From positions 186,001 through 250,000 of the forward strand of contig JAHBXL010000004.1 in NCBI GenBank assembly GCA_019636495.1: DNA of 64,000 nucleotides. Reading direction: 5' to 3'. Of the stretch, positions 57,144-64,000 are shown piece after piece. The number at the start of each line of letters is the position of its first letter. Position 1 is the first letter of the stretch. Under the pieces are notes generated by a model, which worked only from the letters and a program-made list of their open reading frames with translations, had not been told where the DNA came from and searched no databases. This stretch comes from Phycisphaeraceae bacterium (GTDB lineage Bacteria > Planctomycetota > Phycisphaerae > Phycisphaerales > UBA1924). Made by a program: the position numbers and the translations under genes.

Positions 57144-58063
57144 CGCCCGCCGGAATCGCGCCGTTCGGCCGCGACGGGCTCGATCTTGGGCAACTGGCCC
57201 GACTTGCGGAGGATCTGCTCGGCCCGCAGTTTCCCGTGGATGAGGTTGAGGCGGTCGGCGACCGTCGCCATGCTCGGGCGGTCGTCGGGGTTCACTTCGA
57301 CGCAGTCCATCACGAGTTTGTCCAGCATCTCCGGCACGCGCGAGTTGAGTTCGATCGCCCTGCGCGGCCTTTCGATCAGGTGGTCATCGACCGAGCCGAC
57401 CAGCGAGTCGGCCTTGGCCAGCGCAGTCGGGACGAAACACCGCGTGAGCATCCAGTACATCGCCGCGCCGAGGTTGTAGACATCGGTCTTGGGGGTGATG
57501 GCCCGGCGGTGCACCTGCTCGGGCGCGATGTAATCGGGCGTGCCCTGGATGCGCTGCTTGACGGTGCCGATCTTGCACGACTGGCCGAGATCGATGACCT
57601 TGGCCCGCAGTTCGTTGTCGACGATGATGTTGTTGGGCTTCATGTCGGCGTGAACAAAGCCCGCGCCGTGCATCGCCGAAAGACCCTTGGCCACCTGCTC
57701 GCAGATGACAACGGCGTCGTCGAAGGTTCGCGGCGGCTCGCGTTCCACGCTCGCGCCGTCGACGTGCTCCATGACCAGGAACAGTTCGCCCACCGTCAGC
57801 AGGCCGCTCTTCTTGGTGACCATGCGCTCGACCTGCCGGATCAGCGGCGAGTGGACCTTCGATCCGATCTCGTACTCGGTGATGGCTTGGTCAAGGAATC
57901 GCTGGTCCTTCTCCGAGTCGCGCACCACGTGTTTGAGCGCCCAGATGTGCTTGGTCTTCGGGTCCTGCACGAGGTAGATGATCGAGGCCGCGCCGCGGCC
58001 CAACTCCGCCATCACGCGGTAGCCTTCGATCATCTCGCCTTGCTTCTTCGGTAGCAGGGGCAC
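57140..58063 (-). CDS. Hanks-type serine/threonine protein kinase
   Basis: 307 residues, kinase domain only, no membrane segment. Gly-rich loop LGRGAASIIYLV, catalytic Lys44 (WALKHV), FVHADMKPNNIIV (HRD loop with Arg changed to Ala; Asp140), VIDLGQSCKIG (DFG to DLG; Asp158) and the activation segment GTPDYIAPEQVHR. It should phosphorylate proteins on Ser/Thr; the HAD loop suggests no RD-type activation-loop requirement. Translationally coupled to a metallophosphoesterase. Confidence 0.9.
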   Translation of the reverse strand: MPLLPKKQGEMIEGYRVMAELGRGAASIIYLVQDPKTKHIWALKHVVRDSEKDQRFLDQAITEYEIGSKVHSPLIRQVERMVTKKSGLLTVGELFLVMEHVDGASVEREPPRTFDDAVVICEQVAKGLSAMHGAGFVHADMKPNNIIVDNELRAKVIDLGQSCKIGTVKQRIQGTPDYIAPEQVHRRAITPKTDVYNLGAAMYWMLTRCFVPTALAKADSLVGSVDDHLIERPRRAIELNSRVPEMLDKLVMDCVEVNPDDRPSMATVADRLNLIHGKLRAEQILRKSGQLPKIEPVAAERRDSGGR

Positions 58064-58310
58064 GAAGTCTCGCTCTCCAACAACAACCGGACGATTCTGT
58101 CCGGGAGATCACCAACAACACTGCGCCCGATTCAGGCGCCCGGACGAGGCCCCCCACGGCAGGGCTGCGAACAGACCATTCGCGGCCGGGGCCGTCGGGG
58201 ATCGTAGACAAGGGCGAAAGTATCGGCATCGGAACGCGGAAGTTCAACGCCCGAACCGGTTTCGGTCTTGCTTTGTGCGGGTGGGCCGGCGCAGAACGCC
58301 GGTCGGGGTC

Positions 58311-59012
58311 TCAGCGGTCGCCCGCTGCCGAGAGCGCCGTCGCCGGGAACAGGTGCCCCGGGTCATCCACTCGGGCCACCTGCGAATGCAGCAGGACGCG
58401 CTCGGGCGGGATACCCAGTTCGCGGCACATCGCCGCGGTCAGTTCGCGGAGTTCGCGGATCTGAGCGGGCGTAAAGGGCCGGCGCGTTCCATCGCCCACC
58501 AGGCAGATGCTGATGGCGTGGTGGTTGTACCAGTCCCCATCGGGCCCGGCGGCATGGGCCCCGGGCAGTTGGTCCAGCCAGCGATAGCCCATGTGGACCT
58601 CGCCATCCGACATGCCGCGGCCGTTCCCGATGATCAGGTGGTGACCCAGTCCCCGGAGGCTGCGGGCCTCGTGCTCGCGCTCGATCGACTCGGGCGAGCC
58701 GGAAAGCGAGCCGGAATGGTGAATGACTATCGCCTTCCAGCGGGAAGGGTCGAGCGGCTTGCGGGTCTGGAAAATGACCGACCGGCCGTCGGGAGCGTTC
58801 ACGCCCGCCGCGGCCGCGAGGGGGGGCAGCGAGAGGCCGGTCTGCGGCACCGCGCCGCCGTCGAGGAGCATGAGCACGCCGCCGACAAGGGTCATCGAGG
58901 CGAGAAAACTGACCCAGACGACCTTCGCCCTGCGGCCCGCGGCCGATGCCGCGCTCTCGCCCTGTTGGGCGGCGGCGGAGGGTCGGGATTTGCGACGGGC
59001 GTAGACGGCCAT
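58311..59012 (-). CDS. Membrane-anchored PGRP-type N-acetylmuramoyl-L-Ala amidase
   Basis: 233 residues. A basic N-terminus and one transmembrane helix (residues about 30-50) anchor it, then an amidase_2/PGRP domain: AIVIHHSGSLSGS (zinc His98/99), HHLIIGNGRGMSDGEVHMGYRWLDQLPGAHA, ISICLVGDG and LLHSQVARVDDPG. It would cut the MurNAc-L-Ala bond in periplasmic peptidoglycan. Start at MAVYARRKS (59012). It follows NAD synthetase at 152 bp and precedes the kinase gene. Confidence 0.87.
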   Translation of the reverse strand: MAVYARRKSRPSAAAQQGESAASAAGRRAKVVWVSFLASMTLVGGVLMLLDGGAVPQTGLSLPPLAAAAGVNAPDGRSVIFQTRKPLDPSRWKAIVIHHSGSLSGSPESIEREHEARSLRGLGHHLIIGNGRGMSDGEVHMGYRWLDQLPGAHAAGPDGDWYNHHAISICLVGDGTRRPFTPAQIRELRELTAAMCRELGIPPERVLLHSQVARVDDPGHLFPATALSAAGDR

Positions 59013-59120
59013 GGTGCTCCCGGTCGATGGTATCAAACGATCGGGCCGATGGCCGCGATCTCTTCCCAAATTCGCGCGCGATCCACATGCAACGCTGCGC
59101 GCCTGGCGGCGCACGCGGCG

Positions 59121-59151
59121 TGTCCGGATTTCTCCACCGGTTATCCGGACA
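59121..59151. promoter_or_regulatory. TGTCCGGAT inverted repeat
   Basis: TGTCCGGAT (59121-59129) and ATCCGGACA (59143-59151) form a perfect 9-bp inverted repeat with 13-nt spacing, in the gap between the NAD synthetase stop and the amidase start. It could be a 3' hairpin (no U tract) or a regulator-binding site. Confidence 0.5.
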
Positions 59152-59164
59152 GGGTGCACGGGGC

Positions 59165-60892
59165 CTACAGCCGCTGCTCGGGGCGGTAGCGCTGCGCGAT
59201 CGGGTAGCGACGGCCCGAACCGAACGCGACTCCTGTGACTTTCAGGCCGACCGCCGCCTGCTTGCGCTTGTATTCGCTCAGGTCGATCAGCCGAATCGTG
59301 CGTTTGATGACGGCCGGATCAAAGCCGGTCTCGCGTGCGATGCGCTCCGGGCTTTGTCGCTTCTCGACCGCGCGCTCGATGATCTCGTCGAGTTGTGCGT
59401 ACGGACCCAGCGTCGCCTCGTCGGTCTGGTCCGGGCGCAACTCCGCCGAGGGCGGCTTGGTGATCGTGCCCGAGGGAATCGGGCCCAACGATGGCAGGCC
59501 GGGGATGCCAAGTTCGCCCGGGTGCGCGTTCACCCACTTCGACAGGCGATAGACCCACTGCTTGGTGACGTCCGACAGCACGGCGAGCCCGCCGTTCATG
59601 TCGCCGTACAACGTGCAATAGCCCACGGCCAGTTCGCTCTTGTTGCCGGTGGTCAGAACGATCGCGCCCGTCGCGTTCGAGAACGCCATCAGCACGGTGC
59701 CCCGCAGGCGCGACTGCAGGTTCTCTTCCGTCACGCCGGCGACCGGGCCGTCGCCGGCACGCAGGGTCGTCGCCACGGCATCAAAGCCGGGACCGATCGG
59801 AATGGTCCGGTACGGCATTGCAAGGTTCGCCGCGAGTTCCGCGGCATCGGTCTTCGACCCTTCCGACGAGTAGGGCCCGGGCATGCTGATTCCCGTGACA
59901 TTGGACGGACCCAGCGCGGCCGCGGCGATGACGGCCGTGAGCGCGGAGTCGATGCCGCCCGACAGGCCGATCGCGGCCGACCCGAAGCCGGTCTTGCGAC
60001 AGTAATCGCGCACGCCGAGCACCAGGGCGCGATACAGCAGTTCCTCATCGGCCGCACTCAGCAATGAATCCGTGACTGTTCCCGGGCCACCGGTGGGGGG
60101 GATGTCGGCGACAAGCAAATGCTCAACAAACCCCGGCGCCGCGGCGACGAGCGTGCCGGACGGATCGAACACCGCGCCGTGCCCATCGAAGATGAGTTCG
60201 TCGTTGCCGCCGACCTGGTTCACGCCCGCGACATACACGCCGTGGCGAATCGCGTGCCGGCGCAGGATCTCGCGGTGGCGGCGGCCCTTGCCCAGCACGA
60301 ACGGGCTGGCCGATGGATTGACGATGACCTTTGCTCCCGCCTCGATCAGCGCGACAACGGGATCGGCATCATTGATGTACCGGTGCGCAAAGCCCGCGTC
60401 CTCGCCCTTCCAGAGGTCCTCGCAGATCGAAAGGCCGATGCGCACGACGGGCCCGCGGCGCGAGGGCACGTCGATCACGACGGCGCGGTCGCCGGGAACG
60501 AAGTACCGGTCCTCGTCGAACACGTCGTACGTCGGCAGCAGCCGCTTGTCGTAGTAATCTACCATCGCGCCGTCGCGATACACCAGCAACGCGTTGTACA
60601 CGCCGCGGGAGAGATCGTTGCCATCGCCCGAGACCGGCAGCGGCACGCCGAAAATGAGCGTGAGACCCCTTGAGGCTTGCTCACCGAGTTGCCTTGCCGC
60701 GGCGGCGCAGTCGCGCACGAACCCCTCTTGCAGCAGCAGGTCTCGCGGCGGGTAGCCGCACAGACCGAGTTCGGGGCAGACCAGCAGGTCGGCGCCGGCC
60801 TCGCGGGCTTCGTTCGCGGCATCGGCGATGAGCCGCGCGTTGCCCTCAAGATCGCCGACGACGGGGTTGAGTTGCGCAAGCGCGAGCCGCAT
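59165..60892 (-). CDS. nadE: NAD+ synthetase, glutamine-hydrolysing
   Basis: 575 residues. The N-terminal nitrilase domain has the Glu41-Lys116-Cys157 triad (CPELGLCGYPPRD, YYDKRLLPTYDVFDE, LSICEDLW) producing ammonia from glutamine. The synthetase domain shows GLSGGIDSAL (PP-loop), GISMPGPYSSEGS, LLTTGNKSELAVGYCTLYGD and KPPSAELRPDQTDE. It makes NAD+ from deamido-NAD+. Start at MRLALAQLNP; leftward TACCAT ends 8 nt before it. Confidence 0.96.
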   Translation of the reverse strand: MRLALAQLNPVVGDLEGNARLIADAANEAREAGADLLVCPELGLCGYPPRDLLLQEGFVRDCAAAARQLGEQASRGLTLIFGVPLPVSGDGNDLSRGVYNALLVYRDGAMVDYYDKRLLPTYDVFDEDRYFVPGDRAVVIDVPSRRGPVVRIGLSICEDLWKGEDAGFAHRYINDADPVVALIEAGAKVIVNPSASPFVLGKGRRHREILRRHAIRHGVYVAGVNQVGGNDELIFDGHGAVFDPSGTLVAAAPGFVEHLLVADIPPTGGPGTVTDSLLSAADEELLYRALVLGVRDYCRKTGFGSAAIGLSGGIDSALTAVIAAAALGPSNVTGISMPGPYSSEGSKTDAAELAANLAMPYRTIPIGPGFDAVATTLRAGDGPVAGVTEENLQSRLRGTVLMAFSNATGAIVLTTGNKSELAVGYCTLYGDMNGGLAVLSDVTKQWVYRLSKWVNAHPGELGIPGLPSLGPIPSGTITKPPSAELRPDQTDEATLGPYAQLDEIIERAVEKRQSPERIARETGFDPAVIKRTIRLIDLSEYKRKQAAVGLKVTGVAFGSGRRYPIAQRYRPEQRL

Positions 60893-61095
60893 GTCCGACG
60901 ATGGTAGAGATGAACCGGCGCGGACAGGGCGGCACCGGATGTTCGAAGTCTGGCGGCGCGTGGGGCTTGCGCGGGCGGGGAAACTTCCCGCGGCAGTTCC
61001 GCCCGGCCAGGTCGGCCGCGGCCCGTGGCCCTCTGCCCCGCTCCGGTCCCTGTCGGCCCGTGACATTCCCCTTCCGCCACCACCCCCACACCCCC

Positions 61096-61128
61096 TACAC
61101 TGGGACTCTACAGAAGGAAGGCCCCGAC
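61096..61128 (+). promoter_or_regulatory. dnaN -10 box and ribosome site
   Basis: TACACT (61096-61101) sits 27 nt before the ATG, with AGAAGGAAGG (61112-61121) between them as a good Shine-Dalgarno. The same hexamer elsewhere is only 5-6 nt before the start, so this gene has a short leader instead. Confidence 0.4.
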
Positions 61129-62361
61129 ATGAAGGTCATCTGCGATCGCGCTGCGCTCCTCGACGCCTTGAACATGGTCTCTTCGGTCGTGCCCACGCGC
61201 ACGCCCATGCCCGCGCTCTCGTGCGTCAAACTCGTCGCTTCCAAGGGCTCGGGCGGGGGCGAACTGACCCTCAGCGGCACCGACAACGAGACCAGCCTGC
61301 AACTCAGCGTCACGCACGTCGACGTGCAGCAGCCCGGCAGCGGGGCGATCCCCGCCGACAAACTCCGCCAGATTGTCCAGGCCGAGGATGGCGAGCCCAC
61401 GCTCACGCTCGAGATCGAGGGCGACCAGTGCGTGATCCGGGGCGCCAACGCATTCTTCCGCGTCTTCTGCTTTCCCGCGGCGGACTTCCCGCCGCTGCCC
61501 GACTTTGCCGCGGCCATCGGCGGCACGGGACAGGACCCCGCGAAGACCGTGTTCGCCCAACCCTCGGGTCAACTGGCGGACCTGATCGCGCGGACGGTCT
61601 TCGCCACCGCGCGAGAGACCAGCCGCTACGCGATCAACGGCGTGCTGCTGAAGCGCGATGGCAAGAAACTCGAAATGGTCGCGACCGATGGCCGCCGACT
61701 TGCGCTGGCCCGCGCGACCATCCCCGGCGCACAGGCCAAGGGCGATTCGATCTCTTGCATAATTCCGACCAAGGCGCTCAACACCGCGCTCAAACTCGTC
61801 CGCGACGGCGAAGAGAGCGTGCGAATGGCGATCGGCGACTCGCGCGTGTTCTTCGCCTTCGGCGGAGCGGATACCGATGCCGCGGCGGAAGGCAAGAAGG
61901 GCAAGGGCGGCTCGGGGGGCGGCGGGCACCCGCGCGCGATCCTCAGCAGCGCGCTGGTCGAGGGCACGTTCCCTCCGTATGAGGATGTCATCCCGCGCGA
62001 GAACGACAAGAAGATCACCGCCGGCCGCGACGAACTGTCTTCGGCCGTGCGCAAGGCGACGGTGCTCACGAACGAAGAGTCCCGCGGCGTGCGGATGAGT
62101 TTCTCCGGGGGCGACAAGCGCCTCAAACTCTCCAGCCGCGCGCCGGAGATGGGCGAATCCGAGATCGCCGTTGATCTGGCCGGCTACGAGGGCAGCGACA
62201 TCGAGATCAGTTTCAACCCGAACTTCCTCGTCGACGTGCTGAAGGTGGTGAGCGACCCGCAGGTCATCGTCGAACTCAAGGCGCCGAACAAGCCGGGACT
62301 GATCCGCTCCGAAGCGGGCGACTTCGTCTACGTCGTGATGCCGGTGAACCTGCCGACGTAA
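61129..62361 (+). CDS. dnaN: DNA polymerase III beta clamp
   Basis: 410 residues. MKVICDRAALLDALNMVSSVVPTRTPMPALSCVKLVA is the DnaN N-terminus, LSGTDNETSLQLSV, FATARETSRYAINGVLLKRDGKKLEMVATDGRRLALAR and FPPYEDVIP are conserved, and the end EAGDFVYVVMPVNL carries the MPM-like terminus. The ring-shaped dimer tethers polymerases. It is longer than the usual 366-380 because of a Lys/Gly-rich insert (GKKGKGGSGGGG, about 260-272). dnaA is not adjacent. Together with parB/parS it suggests an origin-near position. Confidence 0.96.
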   Translation: MKVICDRAALLDALNMVSSVVPTRTPMPALSCVKLVASKGSGGGELTLSGTDNETSLQLSVTHVDVQQPGSGAIPADKLRQIVQAEDGEPTLTLEIEGDQCVIRGANAFFRVFCFPAADFPPLPDFAAAIGGTGQDPAKTVFAQPSGQLADLIARTVFATARETSRYAINGVLLKRDGKKLEMVATDGRRLALARATIPGAQAKGDSISCIIPTKALNTALKLVRDGEESVRMAIGDSRVFFAFGGADTDAAAEGKKGKGGSGGGGHPRAILSSALVEGTFPPYEDVIPRENDKKITAGRDELSSAVRKATVLTNEESRGVRMSFSGGDKRLKLSSRAPEMGESEIAVDLAGYEGSDIEISFNPNFLVDVLKVVSDPQVIVELKAPNKPGLIRSEAGDFVYVVMPVNLPT

Positions 62362-62541
62362 GCCACCCGAAGACGATCCGAACAGAGCGGTGCAGATCCA
62401 TCGCGACTCGGCGAAGGTGGTGGCGCGCAATGCGGTTTTTGCGCCAAAAGCAGGGAGGACCCCTTGCGGTGGTCATCTCGCGTGGTAATCTGAACAACAA
62501 CGACCGTTGCCACATCGTGTTCGCTCGTCGGAGGTGCACCA

Positions 62542-64000
62542 TTGCGACCCGTCGACTCAATGGCTGGATATCGGGCTCGGCACTCGTTGCTTGGCGTTCT
62601 TGGTCGGGTGGGCCGTGCGGCGGGATTGCGCCGGCAAACTGAAGATATTCGAGCGTTGTTCGAATCGCTCGAACAGCGCGTGCTGCTCGCGACCATCATG
62701 TGGGACGGCGGGCCGGATGGAACGGGAACGAACTTCCACGACCCGGTGAACTGGGTTGGCGATGTGCTGCCGGGGTCGGAGGATGATGCGGTCATCCCGA
62801 CCATGCCGGGATCGCCGGTGATCGTGATTTCGCAGAGCACAGGTCTGCGATCACTTGTATCTGAGGAGTCGATCAACCACATCTTCGGAACATTGGCTGT
62901 GTTCTTCCCCAGCAGCCTGCATGCTGGTTACACGCTCGAAGGCGGGACCATTCAGGGTTCTGGCGACCTGACTGTCAGCGGCGAGTTCGACTGGCGGGAT
63001 GGCCAGATCCTGGGCCCGGGGAGCCTGACGATCGAGTCGGACGGCGAACTCCGCATGAACGACCTGTCGTTCGGCGACCTTGGCCGATCGGTCGTGAACC
63101 ACGGCACGGTGAGCCAGGACGATGCATTGCTGACCCTGCTTTCCGGCGCATCGCTCACGAACCACGGGTTGTGGACCGTGTCCGGTGGCGGCGCGATCAA
63201 CAACTCCGGCGCGGTGCCGATGTTCACCAATACGGGCACGCTCCGGCGAGTGACTGGCGGACCGGCTGGGACCAACTTCGGTGCAACGACGAACGGGCAG
63301 GTGGTCAACAGCGGCGCGATCGAGGTGTTCGATGGCATGCTCTCCATCGGCGGGGCGGGCGGCTCGAACAGCGGCACGGTCACGATCGCGGCGGGCGCGA
63401 CACTGAACCTCTGGGCTCCATGGTCGCACGCGGCTGGCTCAGTGATTCAGGGTGGGGGCTTGCTCGATCTTTCCGTCATGGGTACGCAGACGATAACGGG
63501 CAGCACAACCTGGAGTGTCGCTGAGGTGAGCCTTGGCGGCGGCGGGGTGGCCATCGGCGGGCCGGGCACCCTGATCATCGGCGGACTGTTGGATTGGCGG
63601 GCCGGCCAAATCCAAGGCCCGGGCGGCCTGACGATCCAATCGGGCGGCGAACTCCGCATGAACGACCTGTCGTTCGGCGACCTTGGCCGATCGGTCGTGA
63701 ACCACGGCACGGTGAGCCAGGACGACGCATTGCTGACCCTGCTTTCCGGCGCATCGCTCACGAACCACGGGTTGTGGACCGTGTCCGGCGGCGGCGCGAT
63801 CAACAACTCCGGCGCGGTGCCGATGTTCACCAATACGGGCACGCTCCGGCGAGTGGCTGGCGGACCGGTTGAGACCAACTTCGGTGCAACGACGAACGGG
63901 CAGGTGGTCAACAGCGGCGCGATCGAGGTGCTCGATGGCATGCTCCTCATCGGCGGGGCGGGCGGCTCGAACAGCGGCACGGTCACGATCGCGGCGGACG
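62542..64000 (+). CDS. LEPR-XLL-type surface/adhesin-like protein, 3' end missing
   Basis: At least 486 residues, open to the right edge. The start is a TTG at 62542 with GGAGG 7 nt upstream, or ATG at 62560. RALFESLEQRVLLATIMWDGG is the LEPR-XLL type of N-terminal motif common in planctomycete exported proteins. It is followed by strings of Gly/Asn/Ser-rich short strands (SLTNHGLWTVSGGGAINNSG, NSGAIEVFDGMLSIGGAGG), as in beta-helix autotransporter or filamentous adhesins. A near-exact 603-bp repeat (201 residues) begins again near 63600. Probably surface-exposed; function inferred from composition. Confidence 0.8.
   Translation, partial: MRPVDSMAGYRARHSLLGVLGRVGRAAGLRRQTEDIRALFESLEQRVLLATIMWDGGPDGTGTNFHDPVNWVGDVLPGSEDDAVIPTMPGSPVIVISQSTGLRSLVSEESINHIFGTLAVFFPSSLHAGYTLEGGTIQGSGDLTVSGEFDWRDGQILGPGSLTIESDGELRMNDLSFGDLGRSVVNHGTVSQDDALLTLLSGASLTNHGLWTVSGGGAINNSGAVPMFTNTGTLRRVTGGPAGTNFGATTNGQVVNSGAIEVFDGMLSIGGAGGSNSGTVTIAAGATLNLWAPWSHAAGSVIQGGGLLDLSVMGTQTITGSTTWSVAEVSLGGGGVAIGGPGTLIIGGLLDWRAGQIQGPGGLTIQSGGELRMNDLSFGDLGRSVVNHGTVSQDDALLTLLSGASLTNHGLWTVSGGGAINNSGAVPMFTNTGTLRRVAGGPVETNFGATTNGQVVNSGAIEVLDGMLLIGGAGGSNSGTVTIAAD
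63043..64000 (+). repeat. 603-bp direct repeat within the surface protein gene
   Basis: 63043-63397 recurs as 63646-64000 at an offset of exactly 603 bp (201 codons), with only about a dozen base differences. Upstream 60 bases (62983 versus 63586) are clearly related but more diverged. The second copy runs off the window, so the copy number is unknown. Confidence 0.9.

Noticed and set aside
59139..59150. Possible DnaA box (TTATCCGGA)
   Set aside because: Single occurrence and two mismatches to TTATCCACA; it is part of an inverted repeat. No box cluster was found, so no oriC is claimed.

Overview
The window looks like chromosome from a high-GC planctomycete, most likely of the class Phycisphaerae. 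This is inferred from several things together: a LEPR-XLL-type surface protein at the right edge, a VPAP/RR-tailed (PEP-CTERM-like) exported protein, an FmdB-like protein of the cysteine-poor planctomycete type, Rho and RNase E/G proteins with arginine-rich inserts, and a complete diderm toolkit (BamA, LptB, an LptF/G permease, a heptosyltransferase-like GT9) beside ordinary peptidoglycan genes (MurE, MurF, MraY, an L,D-transpeptidase and a PGRP-type amidase). Coding density is high and many genes overlap by an ATGA quartet, so translational coupling is common.

Layout. 0-5 kb: the end of an unknown gene, two small genes, then a leftward operon (RNase HII-like, exported protein, YrdC-arginine-phosphatase fusion, RpiB). 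5-12.4 kb: 5-formyl-THF cyclo-ligase, a LysM/L,D-transpeptidase, a DUF433/DUF5615 pair coupled to a glycosyltransferase, Rho and PTS enzyme I. 12.8-19.4 kb: RNase E/G, two ketosynthases flanking a GxxExxY protein, and a TetR regulator. 19.5-29 kb: YidD/RnpA, a lipoprotein, MurE-MurF-MraY and an LptF/G-type permease. 29-31.6 kb: Tag glycosylase, a zinc-ribbon protein, a second DUF433/DUF5615 pair, a DUF2007-like membrane protein and repeat-rich spacers. 31.6-37.6 kb: a polysaccharide region (GH57, two GT2, methyltransferase, acyltransferase, GT4). 37.7-44.2 kb: BamA, an aldo/keto reductase, an OPT transporter and an SDR. 44.2-47 kb: histidine kinase, NUDIX and ParB with a cluster of parS sites. 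47-53 kb: phosphohexomutase, DUF4870, LptB, a type II restriction-modification pair, GT9 and tRNA-Ala(GGC). 53-62.4 kb: the VPAP-tailed protein, a mobile-mystery A/B (HTH/Fic) pair, thioesterase, GNAT, metallophosphoesterase/kinase, amidase, NAD synthetase and DnaN. 62.5-64 kb: a large surface protein with a 603-bp internal repeat, running off the edge.

The parS cluster, parB, rnpA-yidD and dnaN suggest an origin-proximal region, but I see no dnaA and no DnaA-box cluster. The most unusual non-gene signals are: (i) intergenic tracts with strict 7-nt periodicity but changing units, some paired as inverted repeats; (ii) a palindromic element with compensatory stem changes that supplies the C-terminus of MurE; (iii) parS sites inside coding sequence and at the parB promoter; (iv) a recurrent TAnnnT box 5-6 nt before start codons, suggesting leaderless mRNAs.
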